Numbered from the stretch's first letter, positions 47,369 to 59,109 are shown. The stretch is DNA of 64,000 nt from Pisolithus tinctorius (GCA_024663395.1 JANFAH010000013.1:744001-808000); one strand, 5' to 3'. Made by a program: numbers and translations. Notes: generated by a model not told the origin, from the sequence alone.

Positions 47369-50300
47369 ATGACTCCCCGGCGGATCAAGAAGTTTCTGGC
47401 TTCCATCCCATTTGCTAGTGCCGTTCACTCTCGTCGCTCTCACAAGAGTCACGGTGATCCAGCTACCACTGAAACCGCAGCTAGAGGTACCATCATCTTC
47501 ACTTGTCATCATGAGCCAACTAATTGCTAAAACGTAGGTACAGATGCCAGTAATCCAATCGGTGATATGGCCAGCCTCGTCCCGGCTGCCATTACCAGGG
47601 GTTCTGCTGCTGAAGCCACAGCGAGTGCAGGTACCGCTTTTTTCGTTGTTTATCATCGTACGCTACAACTGGTTCCTAAGATTTAAACGCGGGAGCCGGC
47701 AATCTCATGGGTGAAACGGCTGACCCGGATGCTATCATAGGTATGACTGTTGTTATTTGGCGGATGTGGATGTGTTTGATACTGTGGAATAGAAACCACT
47801 CCTTCACCTGCTACATTTCATTTGGATCCTGAAAAGGCCAAGGAGTACATGAAAAATATTGAGAAATTTCGAGTTTTGGTTATTGGAAGAGGAAATGCTG
47901 GCAAAACAACCATCCTCCAGAGGGTCTGCAGCACTCTAGACAAACCTGATGTCTTTGATAGAAAGGGAGACAAGGTGTGCTGATGTGGGGTTGTTGACAT
48001 TCATCTAACAACTTGCAGATTGACAATGTTGTTGTGCAAGGCACCCTAGGGGTGAGACACTATCTTGGATTATAGTGAATGAAGTGTCAGCTGATTACCT
48101 CTAGCGTGGCTACCATAACATTGAAGATGAGCTAGTGTTCAAGAGCAACCCAGGCTTTGTATTCCATGACTCTTTAGGGTTTGAGGCAGGATCTGCCCAG
48201 CAGTTTGAGGAGATGAAGAAGTTTGTTATTGACCATGCAACTGCAAGGACACTGAAGAAGCGTATTCATGCAATTTGGTGAGAATAACCTTAGGAATGGT
48301 TACTGATTCAGCTGACCATCAGATATACATAGGTATTGTATCCCCATGACTGACTACCATAGGACTGTCACTGCAGCTGAACAGAAGTTCTTTAATGAGT
48401 GTGACACAGGACATGGTATGTTCACTTCTGGAAATGTGACTGTCATTGACCAGTATCTGCATAGTCCCAGTGATAGTGTTGCTAACAAAGGTGGATGCAT
48501 TGAATTTTGCTGCCTTAGAAGAACTTCTGGATGAAGGGTTGGAGATGGAGGAAGCAGAGGAAAGGGCCACAGAAAGGGAAACTCTATTATTAGAAAAGTG
48601 GCAGACACACATCAAACAGATACTGGACCAGTGCAAATACCCACCTAAGATGTACCTCCCACTGACAAGTAAGTACTGCATTTGTGATAGATGGTTACAC
48701 TTGATGCAAGAATTCTTGACAGAGATGCATGATGAGAGTGCAGATTGCACTACTTTGGTCCAGTGCACAGCAAGTGCTTTGAATGAGGAAGGCCTGCAGA
48801 GGTTACTTATCTCAACACAGCAGTCAAGCATTGGATTGAGTATTGAATATGCTATATACTGGTGAGCCAGCAGTGTGAATTCATCACAAATTCTGATATT
48901 TGGAAGGGTGGTGGGGAGAATGATCAGCAATATAATTGAGGGAGAGGAAAGATTTGACCAAGAATCTTTGGAGTGTTTTTTGCTCAGTTGGTTTCCCAAG
49001 CATGATGTAAGTATCTGATCATAATTCCACAGTAGCAGCTGAATTCAATGCATGTCCTCACATGTTCTGCACATATCTTTGGCATACAAGTCTGTGAGTA
49101 ACAGTATGACTGGGGTAGCTATATTGTCTACTGACTGGTGGTGCACATGCTTTGCATTTTTCTGACCTGACAGGTTGTGAGTGATTTCATGGAAGGGTTG
49201 GCAGGAGGTTGGTAGACCTCATTTGGATTCCACTTGTTGGTGGCATAACAGGAAGTAAGGGATTTCATAGCATGGTTATCTGTAGTGTGAACTGACATGC
49301 ACTGTGCATATGTGTGATATAGAGTGTCAGTGACTTCATGGCAGATGAAGGTGGATGTCAGCTGACTGGTGTCACTTGTGTTATATTGGGGTGTGGTATG
49401 ACAGTTTGTAAGTGTTGGCATGGCAGGTTTAGCAGGATGCTCACTGATAGATTGCATTTATGGCATGCATCATTGTGGCATGGCAGGTTGTGAGGTTTTT
49501 TATGGCAGGTTTGACTGGATATCCACTGATTGGCCACATTTTCATTGCATGTGTATAAATTATGACAGAATGTGAGTAATTTGATGGCATGTTTGGTTAG
49601 ATGTCTGCTGACTGGCCTCACTTGCACTGTGCTGGTTGGTGTCATGACAGGCTGTGAGTGATTTGATAGCAGGGTTGGTGGGATACCTGCTGACTTCTCC
49701 CACTTGCACTGGGCTGGTTGATGATGTGACAGTTTGTGGGTAATTTGATGGCAAGTTTGGTTGGATGTCTGCTAACTGGTGCCACTTGCACTGTGCTTGT
49801 TTGTGCCATGACAGCCTGTGAGTGATTTGATGGCAGGTGTGGTGGGATATTTGCTGACAGGCCCCATTTGCACTGTGCTTGTTTGTGGCATGACAGGCTG
49901 TGAGTGGTTTGTTGGCAAGTTTGGTTGGATGTCTGCTGACTGGACCCATTTGCACTGTGCTTGTTTGTGGCATGATAGGGTGTGAGTGATTTGATGGCAG
50001 GTTTGGTTGAATGTCTGCTGACTTTCCCCACTTGCACTGTGCTTGTTTGTGCCATAACAGCATGTGAGTGATTTCATAGTAGGTTTGGTTTGATGTCTGC
50101 TGACTGGCCACACCTGCACTGTGCTTGTTTGTGTCATGGTAGGGTGTGAGTGATTTGATGGCAGGTTTGGTTGGATGTTTGCTGAATGGCCCCACTTGCA
50201 CTGTGCTTGGTTGTGCAATGGCAGATTGTGAGTGATTTGATGGCAGGTTTGATTGGATATTTGCTGACTTCCACCATTTGCACTGTGCTTGTTTGTGCCA

Positions 50301-53300
50301 TGACAGGGTGTGAGTGATTTGATTGCATGTTTGGTTGGATGTCTGCTGACTGGCCATACCTGCACTGTGCTTGTTTGTGCCATGACAGGGTGTGAGTGAT
50401 TTGATGGCAGATTTGGTTGGATGTCTGCTGACTTGCTCCACTTCACTGTGCTTGTGTGTGCCATGACAGCTTGTGAGTGATGTGATGGCAGGTTTGGTTG
50501 GATGTTTGCTGACTGGTCCCACATGCACTGTGCTTGTTTGTGGCATGACAGTATGTGAGTGATTTGATGGCAGGTTTGGTTGGATATCTGCTGACTGGTC
50601 CCACTTGCACTGTGCTTGTTTGTGGTATGACAGGGTGTGAGTGATTTGATAGCAGGTTTGGTTGGACATCTGCTGATTGGCCCCACTTGCACTGTGCTTG
50701 TCTGTGCCATGACAGCTTGTGAGTGATTTCATGGTTTAGTTGGGTGTCTGCTGACTAGCTGCACTTGCACTGTGCTTGGACAGGGTGTGAGTGATTTGAT
50801 GGCAGGTTTGGTTAGACATCTGCTAACTGCCCCACTTGCACTGTGCTTGGACAGGGTGTGAGTGATTTGATGGCAAATTTGGTTGGATGTTTGCTGACTG
50901 GTCCCACTTGCACTGTGCTTGTTTGTGGCATGACAGGGTGTGAGTGATTTGATGGCAGGTTTGGTTGGACATCTGCTGACTGGCCCCACCTGAACTGTGC
51001 ATGTCTGTGCCATGACAGCATGTGAGTGATTTCATGGTTTAGTTGGATGTCTGCTGACTTTCTCCACTTGCACTGTGCTTGTTTCTGCCATGACAGGATG
51101 TGAGTAATTTGATGGCATGCTTGGTTGGACATCTGCTGACTGGTCCCACTTGCACTGTGCCTGTTTGTGCCATGAAAGATTGTGAGTGATTTGATGGCAG
51201 GTTTGGTTGGATGTCTGTTGACTAGCCCCACTTTCATTGTGCTTGTTTGTGCCATGACAGGCTGTGAGTGATTTGATGGCAGGTTTGGTTGGATGTTTGC
51301 TGACTGGTCCTGCTTGCACTGTACATGTTTGTACCATGACAGAATGTGAGTGATTTGATGGCAGGTTTGGTTGGATGTCTGCTGACTGGCCCCACTTGTG
51401 CTGTGGTTGTTTGTACCATGACAGCCTGTGAGTGCTTTGATAGCATGTTTGGTTGGGTGGCTGCTGACTGGCCCCATCTGCACTGTGCTTGTTTGTGTCA
51501 TGACAGCATGTAAGTGATTTGATGCCAGTTTGGTTGGATGTCTGCCCACTGGTCCCACTTGCACTGTACTGGTTTGTGTCATGTCAGATTGTGAGTGATT
51601 TGATGGCAGGTTTGGTTGGGTGTCTGCTGACAGACCCCACTTGCACTGTGCTTGTTTGTGCCATGACAGGATGTGAGTGATTTGATGGCAGGTTTGGTTG
51701 GATGTCTGCTGACTGGTCCCACTTGCACTGTGCTTATTTGTTGTATGACAGGATGTGAGTGATTTGATAGCAGGTTTGGTTGGACATCTGTTGATTGGCC
51801 CCATTTACACTGTGCTTGTTTGTGGCATGACAGCTTGTGAGTGATTTCATGGTTTGGTTGGATATTTGCTGACCTCCCCCACTTGCACTGTGCTTGTTTG
51901 TGGCATGACAGCCTGTGAGTGATTTGATGGCAGGTTTGGTTGGATGTCTACTGACTGGCCCCACCTGCACTGTGCTTGTTTGTGCCATGACAGCATGTGA
52001 GTCATTTGATGGCATGTTTGGTTGGATGTCTGATGACTGGTCCCACTTGCAATGTGCTTGTTTGTGCCATGACAGTTTGTGGGTGATTTGATGGCAGGTT
52101 TGGTTGGGTGTCTGCTGACTGGCCACACCTGCACTGTGCTTGTTTGTGCCATGACAGGGTGTGAGTGATTTAATGGCAGGTTTAGTTGGATGTCTGCTGA
52201 CTGGCCCCACTTGCACTGCACTTGTTTGTGCCATGACAGCTTGTGAGTGATTTGGTGGCATGTTCAGTTGGATGTCTGCTGACTGGCCACACCTTGTTTG
52301 TGCCATGACAGGGTGTGAGTGATTTGATGGAAGGTTTGGTTGGACATCTGCTGACTGGCCTCACTTGTCCTGTGCCTGTTTGTGCCATGACAGCTTGTGA
52401 GTTATTTGATGGCATGTTTGGTTGTATGTCTGTTGACTAGCCTCACTTTCATTGTGCTTGTTTGTGCCATGACAGGATGTGAGTAATTTGATGGCAAGTT
52501 TGGTTGGATGTCTGCTGACTGGCAGCCCTTGCACTGTGCTTGTTTGTGCCATGGTAGCTTGTAAGTGATTTGATGGCATTTTTGGTTGGATCTGACTGGC
52601 CCCACTTGCACTATGCTTGTTTGTGGCATGACAGCCTGTCAGTGACTTGATGGCATGTTTGGTTGGATGTCTGCTGACCAGCCCCACCTTGTACTGTGCT
52701 TGTTTGTGTTATCATAGCTTGTGAGTGATTTCATGCCAGCATTGCTTGGACATGTGCTGAGTTGTCTACCTGTGCTGTCCTTGATGGTATGATAGGATGT
52801 GAGTGATAACAGAAGATCAGTATTTGCTGGGTGAACTCAATCTCCCAATGTTTCCTGGTGTAGTCTCAGCTTGTAAGCAATCCTATGGCCTGCCAGCTAC
52901 ATCCCTGCAGACTTACTATCTTTGCTAACATCTTGGTCATCATCCACCAGGATGTGAGTGTTTTGATCATTGCATTTGCCTTCCAGCTGTAATGATATGG
53001 ATGATTCCCATCCCTTCCTGCTGCTGCAACATCAGGTAAGTCACATTTTGTGATGCAATTGGCCCTGTCCCAATAAGACATATTCAATCCTAGGCAAAAA
53101 TTACCACTGAAGGTAACCCCAATGCATCATCACTAGAGGTTACCACTCTCTCAATAGCTGAGCATGGTGTTTGTAAGTGGTAGTCATCCTCTATTTCAGG
53201 AATGCTCATTTATTCAGATTGCCTGCTCATTTTTGAGTATTGTTACTTCTTGTTGCAAAATGGACAAGCACCTATGAACAAAGATGTTATCCCTGTGGCT

Positions 53301-53474
53301 ATCCATGAATACAAGAGTTCTTGTATTGAAGTTACTATCCACCAGGCTGTTAAATCTGCTGTCCAACAGCATGGTCATCACTTGGAACATTTGTGTCCAA
53401 CTCTTCTGGAAATTGTTTTGGAGAATCGCCTATGTGAGTGCATATGCATATGTCCAGTGGTTCAAACACTATGA
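47369..53474 (+). CDS. P-loop GTPase (G-domain protein) split by a repeat array
   Basis: Intron-rich gene for a GTP-binding protein of the kind common in agaricomycetes; the exact role is unknown. The start is placed at 47369 (MTPRRIKKFLAS). Short exons then lead to the G domain: G1/Walker A in LVIGRGNAGKTTIL (about 47880-47920), G3-like DSLGFE (about 48169), and G4-like LLTKVDAL (about 48480), split by GT-AG introns near 47743-47791, 47974-48018, 48054-48105, 48279-48330, 48417-48466 and 48670-48720. A helical EEAEERATERETLLLEKW segment and an LVQCTASALN block follow, ending SLECFLLSWFPKHD at about 49005. The next recognisable coding block (LIYSDCLLIFEYCYFL to LLEIVLENRL, 53202-53474) lies beyond about 4 kb of intron-like tandem repeats. 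Exons from about 47.8 kb on contain almost no CpG. Confidence 0.65.
49150..53040 (+). repeat. 82-bp minisatellite of intron-like units, about 45 copies
   Basis: From about 49640 to 52800 I count about 40 clear units with a period of 82 bp (a few shorter), flanked by about eight more diverged copies. Each unit starts GTGAGTGATTTGATGGCAGG, includes TGTCTGCTGACTGG in the middle and CTTGTTTGTGCCATGACAG at the end. Thus every unit carries a consensus 5' splice site, a CTGAC branch-like site about 38 nt before the end, a pyrimidine-leaning tract, and an ACAG 3' splice site, about 79 nt in all. Units are separated by exactly three bases, NNT; GGT, CTT, CAT, GAT, GCT, CCT, ATT, TTT, TAT and AAT all occur. 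The array lies between two coding parts of the GTPase gene in the sense orientation. Confidence 0.92.
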
Positions 53475-53782
53475 TCTTTACAATCCTTTTAGCCCATAAA
53501 CTGGTCCTTTAGAAACATGATGAACTCCTTGTGCTCTCTCCTATGGTCATTTCAACACTTTGCTCTTAACCTTTAGAGCACTCCAATTCTGGATGATCTG
53601 CAGTGGCTAGACAAACATGTACATAAGGCCAGGCTATTATTGTTACCAGAAGGTCCATGTCTATACAGGCTATAGTAGTAACCCCCCAATACTAAGCTTG
53701 AAAACAAAAAGCAACTCTTACTGTTGTTGAGTTGTGCTAGAACAATGGAAGCCTCATCCATCATCCATCATCTCATCCCTCA
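53475..53782. other. 3' flank of the GTPase gene
   Basis: About 300 bp without a gene, probably 3' UTR, running into the left end of the inverted-repeat element. Confidence 0.35.
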
Positions 53783-53784
53783 TA

Positions 53785-55702
53785 CAGTGGCTCAAAAAAC
53801 TGTCTGCATGTTTGTATGTTTTACATTAATCATGACTAAACACAATAACCCCTAACCCTAGCCCTAAACCATGAGTGTATAAAATAAGGTACTTACTCTT
53901 GGCTTTCTATTGGTCCATGAATCAAGTGATTTGGATAGGAATTGATAGAATAGCAGCCATTTGAAAATGACATGTCATGTGGACAGTTTTTTGACTTACA
54001 GTTTTGATTACATAGTTTTGAGTTTAACAAAGTTTAAAATGCTGTGAGGTGCTTACTAATGCTTACATGGTATATCACATGGTCTATTTGATGATTTGTC
54101 ATCATACAAACAATGCCAAACAATGAATTGGGACCATCAAGGCTCCCTCTTCTACCCCAACTCATGAAACCATCCTCCTGGTCCATCTGGGCCATTTTCT
54201 CAGAGTAATCCCCATAAATATTGGTGCCCACTACAGTAATGTCATCAGGGTATATGTCCAACACAATCAAACCCTTGAAAAATCTGCTTTCAGTCATCCC
54301 TGTGCTGTTCCCCCCACCCATACCTGACATGTTCTGCAACTAATCAGTACTGAGAATGCTGGAAATGCCATGGAGGTCAATCCAGCACATCAGGAAATGA
54401 TGAATAAACAAGACACCTTTTAACCAGTGCATTTTCTGATGGATGCGTGGTGTGTACAGGGACTGACGTAACAGCAATTAGGTACGAGTGGGGTTGTGTG
54501 CGAGGACGGCTGGCTTAGCACTCAGTATGCTCAGGCAGGACTGCAGGTTGATGAGGTGACATTCTCATCTCATGGGAATTCTCTCCCTTGCGGTAGCTAC
54601 CTTATATCTATGTTGTACATTTGATATCTCGTTTGTTGGGGCACATCCGCCCTTGCTCCCGCCTTTGTATTTTCATTTTGCTTGCCCCCTTCTTGGGGTT
54701 ATGACATACATCCCGCGCTCTCTATGTGTCATTGCTTCCTTATTTGGGTGTGACAGCGGGTTGGTATTCCTACATTTTCACCACAGTGCAACTAGTTTCA
54801 ATGCTGGGGTGAGACAAAACATTCCTGTGCACTTCAGGTGGCATGGGAGGCATGGCTAGACCACTCTCAGCTGACTGTGGATGACTGAGAATGGGTGATT
54901 TGGTTATATAAGACCATAGGTAATACTCAGGGCTAGATGGAGTGATGGAATCTCCCTCCTAATAGTTCAGTGGACTATCCCCCCCAGGGCACCTGGACTG
55001 TAATGAAGAGTTTTAGTCCACCCTAGCCCTCAACCCAGCACCTCTGAAGTGGAAACCCACCAGATAAGAGGTGATTGGATTGTTGGTCATGTTTTACAGT
55101 GCCAGATTAACCATCATGGCTTTTTCAGCATTCTCAGTACTGATTAGTTGCAGAACATGTCAGGTATGGGTGGGGGGAACAGCACAGGGATGACTGAAAG
55201 CAGATTTTTCAAGGGTTTGATTGTGTTGGACATATACCCTGATGACATTACTGTAGTGGGCACCAATATTTATGGGGATTACTCTGAGAAAATGGCCCAG
55301 ATGGACCAGGAGGATGGTTTCATGAGTTGGGGTAGAAGAGGGAGCCTTGATGGTCCCAATTCATTGTTTGGCATTGTTTGTATGATGACAAATCATCAAA
55401 TAGACCATGTGATATACCATGTAAGCATTAGTAAGCACCTCACAGCATTTTAAACTTTGTTAAACTCAAAACTATGTAATCAAAACTGTAAGTCAAAAAA
55501 CTGTCCACATGACATGTCATTTTCAAATGGCTGCTATTCTATCAATTCCTATCCAAATCACTTGATTCATGGACCAATAGAAAGCCAAGAGTAAGTACCT
55601 TATTTTATACACTCATGGTTTAGGGCTAGGGTTAGGGGTTATTGTGTTTAGTCATGACTAATGTAAAACATACAAACATGCAGACAGTTTTTTGAGCCAC
55701 TG
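53785..55702. mobile_element. 1.9-kb DNA element with 577-bp terminal inverted repeats
   Basis: Left arm 53785-54361 and right arm 55126-55702 are inverted copies that look identical where I compared them; both outer ends read CAGTGGCTCAAAAAACTGTC. The TA dinucleotide flanks each end (53783-53784, 55703-55704), as expected of Tc1/mariner or pogo-like elements, whose ends often begin CAGTG. Each arm carries the same 101-codon open frame (54034-54339 minus, 55148-55453 plus; MQNMSGMGGGNSTGMTESRF), which matches no transposase I know. The central 760 bp contains a CpG-bearing patch (about 54430-54790) unlike the CpG-poor arms, perhaps captured sequence. No transposase was found, so it is probably non-autonomous. 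Confidence 0.82.
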
Positions 55703-55704
55703 TA

Positions 55705-56767
55705 TAATCATTGACAACCCCAGCATGAACTCATCCACCTACTTTGGCACCCTCATATGACTATCATCCCCAGTACTCACTGCAGAAATGAGATTTTGTC
55801 TGGTACTGGATATGGTGTGGGAAGATGACTAGATCATGGATAGCTTGTACTTTGACAGATGACTTGCCAACCTCATGATTTAATACATGAACACTGAACC
55901 CACATGCTCTGCCTGGGTCAGGACAGTTCATCTGTCTGTTTTGAGGACATGTCATTACATGTGTTTGTAAGTACATGCATATGCCAGTTCATATCCAGAC
56001 AGACATCACACAAAGAGATTCTGCCTTGAGATTTGATATGAATAAATGACCTATCTACATACATACTGTATGGATGTTTCCAGGAAACAAGATGCTGATT
56101 CCCCACAGAACACAGTAAATCATACATATACCATGCATGCCCTGCATTGCACATGTCCACACTACCTGTCAAGTCCAGATCTGACACCACCTTCTCCAGC
56201 CAGATTAGAGTTGAGGGGAAGTAGATGAGAAAAAGCTGCCAGGCTCTGATGCTAGTCAGGGGCAGTGGAGGTCAAGTGGCAGAGGCAAATGAAGTGGAGG
56301 AAAGGCACAGAAGGAGGGCATTGAGTTTAGCTTGTGCACTACCCCCTTGCATGATCTCAGTCCCCATATCTCAGAAGAGTAGAGTGACAGAAGAATTTGG
56401 AGGGACTCTGACAAAGGATGACAAGTGACAGGAGGAGGCAGAGGTGGGTGGTAAATGTCCAAAAAGCAGGCAGAGGGTCTGGGCTGTGGCATGATCATGA
56501 CAGTATCCCCCCTTAGGGCCTGAACCCTTGATGGCTGCATGTTTGAGGATAGGGATTAGCATGAGCTCATGTTATGAAATTGATTATTGGCCATGAGGCT
56601 GGTGGTCTTGACCACATCAGAAGTTGGGCAGTGTTTCAACTGCTGCTGCAAAAACATGTGTGTTGCACATGCCCTTCAGAAAAATCCTTTTGACTCATTG
56701 CACCACCATGTCCACCCATTACTAAAGTAAGACTCCCCAACCTGCCACTAGTCCTTCAAGAGACTGG
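55705..56767. other. CpG-poor region, possibly decayed mobile DNA
   Basis: About 1.06 kb almost free of CpG, with short open frames (for example 55764-55976 and 55918-56190, both minus) that I cannot assign. Its base composition matches the surrounding repeats. Confidence 0.35.
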
Positions 56768-57652
56768 TGTCATATCCATGACTCTCGGACTCGGACTCAG
56801 CCCAGTCCGGACCCCTAGCCCCTATCTCCGGTCAAGTCCGGTCCTGGTCCAGCCTAGAAAACCCAATCCCAGCCCTAGATAACTCAACTCTGGCCTGCAT
56901 AACTCAAGTCCGGTGTTTTACCCCTATCTCCGGTCCATTTCGGCCTCCCGGCCTTGTGCTGCTCCACCCCGGTCCTCCTAGGTCTATGTCCGGGTCACCT
57001 GGACATAACTCCGGTCTGTTTCCCTTTGTTTGTACTATATTTAGTCTAGCCCGTTCATCTGACCTTGCTTACTGTACAATCCTGTGTCTGACCCCAGTAT
57101 GCCGGTCACCTGGACTTTGGCTATTAGCCTCAGCACAGCCACTATGGCTATCCACTCTCTTGCTAATCTTCTTGCTAATAGCTTATTAACAAGTCCGGCT
57201 CTATGTTCATTATCCCGGACCGGCCTCATGTATTTAACCCCTGTACATACTTTGTAGCACCCTCAGTCAGAATATCAACTTAGTATTACCCCTCGAGGCT
57301 ACTCTATAGCTAAGGCCGAGCCTTAAGCTATCCCCAGCCCCTGTCCCGGACCTCTCCCCGGCTTGCATAAGGGTACAGCACATAAGCTGAGACCAAGGGA
57401 GGTAGATCCAACCCTGGACTGGCTTCCCCTTGTGCGCACTCCAACACCGGTCGGTTTCCCACGCTACCGGTCTTATTCCCGTGCTCCCGGCCTTAAGTCC
57501 GGTCCTTTGGACTTAGCCCCTGACCTCCGGCCTTAACTCCGGTCCAACCGGACTTGGCCCCTGTCTCCCAGCCTTGATTCTGGCCACTCAGACTTGGCCC
57601 CTGTCACCTGGTCTTGAAGCCCGGTCACCCGAGGGTAAACCCATACTTGACA
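56768..57652 (+). mobile_element. LTR of a Ty3/gypsy-like retroelement, family A
   Basis: Begins TGTCATATCCATGACTC and ends CTTGACA, giving TG...CA borders. Rich in CCGGTC/CCGG motifs, with a TATA-like TATTTAA (about 57230) followed by CCTCAGTCAGAATATCAACT. The ends and this promoter-like block match the LTR starting at 58096, so the two are related. Downstream (57653-57860) is a short fragment like the start of a gag gene (LEVLREDLFAIETEKK), interrupted by a stop; the rest of the element is missing. Confidence 0.6.
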
Positions 57653-58095
57653 ACTGGTCACAGCCCAATGATGGTGCCCTTGAGGTCCTCAGAGAAGACT
57701 TGTTTGCAATTGAGACAGAGAAAAAGAGTGAAAAGGAGTAGTGGGAGGTGGAGAGGAAGCAACATGAGGAGGAGTGGAAGGCCAAGCAGGAGGAGGCCAA
57801 GTGTAAGTGGGCAGAGGAAGATATGATGAACTCTAACAACTGGTTGTTGTAGGTCTGCACCCAAGAACCAAAAAAAAAGAGTCCAGAGAAGAGGGGAGGG
57901 ATGATGACTTAGAAGCAGGAGCTTTAGAGTTCAAAGATTGAAATGAACAAGCTTGGGGGCTAGTCTGGGGATTGAGTGGCAATAGTTATACTACTGTACA
58001 TGAGATGCAGGTGAGGCATGCATAAGGAGTAGGTGTGAATGACATAAGTAGTGACATCACAGTGGAGCAGAATGTACTAGAAGGTAGACACAAGG
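57653..58095 (+). pseudogene. Remnant of retroelement internal region
   Basis: Follows LTR A. It encodes a short charged coiled segment (ETEKKSEKE, a stop, then WEVERKQHEEEWKAKQEEAK) typical of the N-terminal part of some gypsy gag proteins, then loses coding sense. A purine-rich stretch near 57885-57905 (AGAAGAGGGGAGGGA) resembles a polypurine tract. A truncated element. Confidence 0.45.
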
Positions 58096-58580
58096 TGTCA
58101 TAGTCATGCCTTGACCCTGGCTGGACTTGGCCTTGCACTCATTCAGTCCAGCCTCAGCCTTGCCTGTCCCCTATCCCCAGTTAGTCTAGTGCAGTGAACA
58201 CTGCTTTGCAGTGTCTGTCATTTTGGTTGAATCCTGCCTGGTCCTGTCCCTGGTTTGCCCTGTCCCAGTCTCTGTTACCTTAGTCATACATTACTAATCC
58301 TCATCTTACCAATCTTCTTAGCAACCCTTGCAAGACCAGCATTACCAGTCTCTGTACTATAGTTACTTCTGGTATATAAACTCATAGATACTCAGCCTGT
58401 ACCCCTCAGTCTGAAATCAACTAAGTTTACTCTGATAACTCCATCTTGGCCTCAGACTCAGACTGTGACCCATGCAAGGGAATAGTGTTGTATCCTCAGT
58501 TGCTAAGTCCAAACAGTCCACCCCCCTGTACCTTTGTCTATCCTCCTGACCCCAACCCCTTGGCCTCATGCCTGCTTCGG

Positions 58581-58937
58581 TGTAGGAAAGAGATTTATGG
58601 GAGAGTAGAAGTAGCTGAGTAAAGCAGGGATATCTGAGGGGAGTGAGTAAGCCAAAGGGGCTTCTATAGCCTGAGACTGGATCCTGGTAGTCGTCTGAAG
58701 GCTTCTGAGGCTGTCTTGGTGCAGGGAACGACCTGCTCGAACTCGTCTCTCGTCTCTGGTAACTCGTCTATTGTTTTTTAAAAAAAACTAACTACATCCA
58801 GTACTAGGTAGTGCTGACTAAGCGACCAAAATGCGAAATTCTAAGTACCACTAGCAGAGAAAAACACCTAGAATCAAAACCGAACAAAATGAACGAAATA
58901 AAACAATTCCCCTAGTAGGGAAATTACATTCCCTACA
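58581..58937 (-). repeat. 3' LTR of the nested gag-only element
   Basis: 357 bp, identical by eye to 62161-62517. Given the minus-strand gag gene, this left copy is the 3' LTR. It ends in the inverted hexamer TGTAGG/CCTACA and includes a tract of 8 T followed by A residues near 58780. Confidence 0.9.
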
Positions 58938-59109
58938 TCCCAGGGGTACTTGAGATATTGACTGTCCCCAGTCAACTCGAAGGCGGCTCGACTATACAAG
59001 AATCCGAAGCCACGAGGGAGAAGGCGAGACAACGACTCGTTGACAAAAAACGGGTGCCCGGAATGCCGCGATACAAGATATGATGACAGAAGGGAATGCA
59101 GTGAGGACC

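Noticed and set aside
49560..52687. Long minus-strand open frames of up to 390 codons (repeats of NLPSNHSH and AQTSTVQVG type)
   Set aside because: They are translations of the 82-bp minisatellite. As 82 is not a multiple of three, all three minus frames run through the same units, and all happen to lack stops. There is no start context or domain, and the host gene runs on the other strand.
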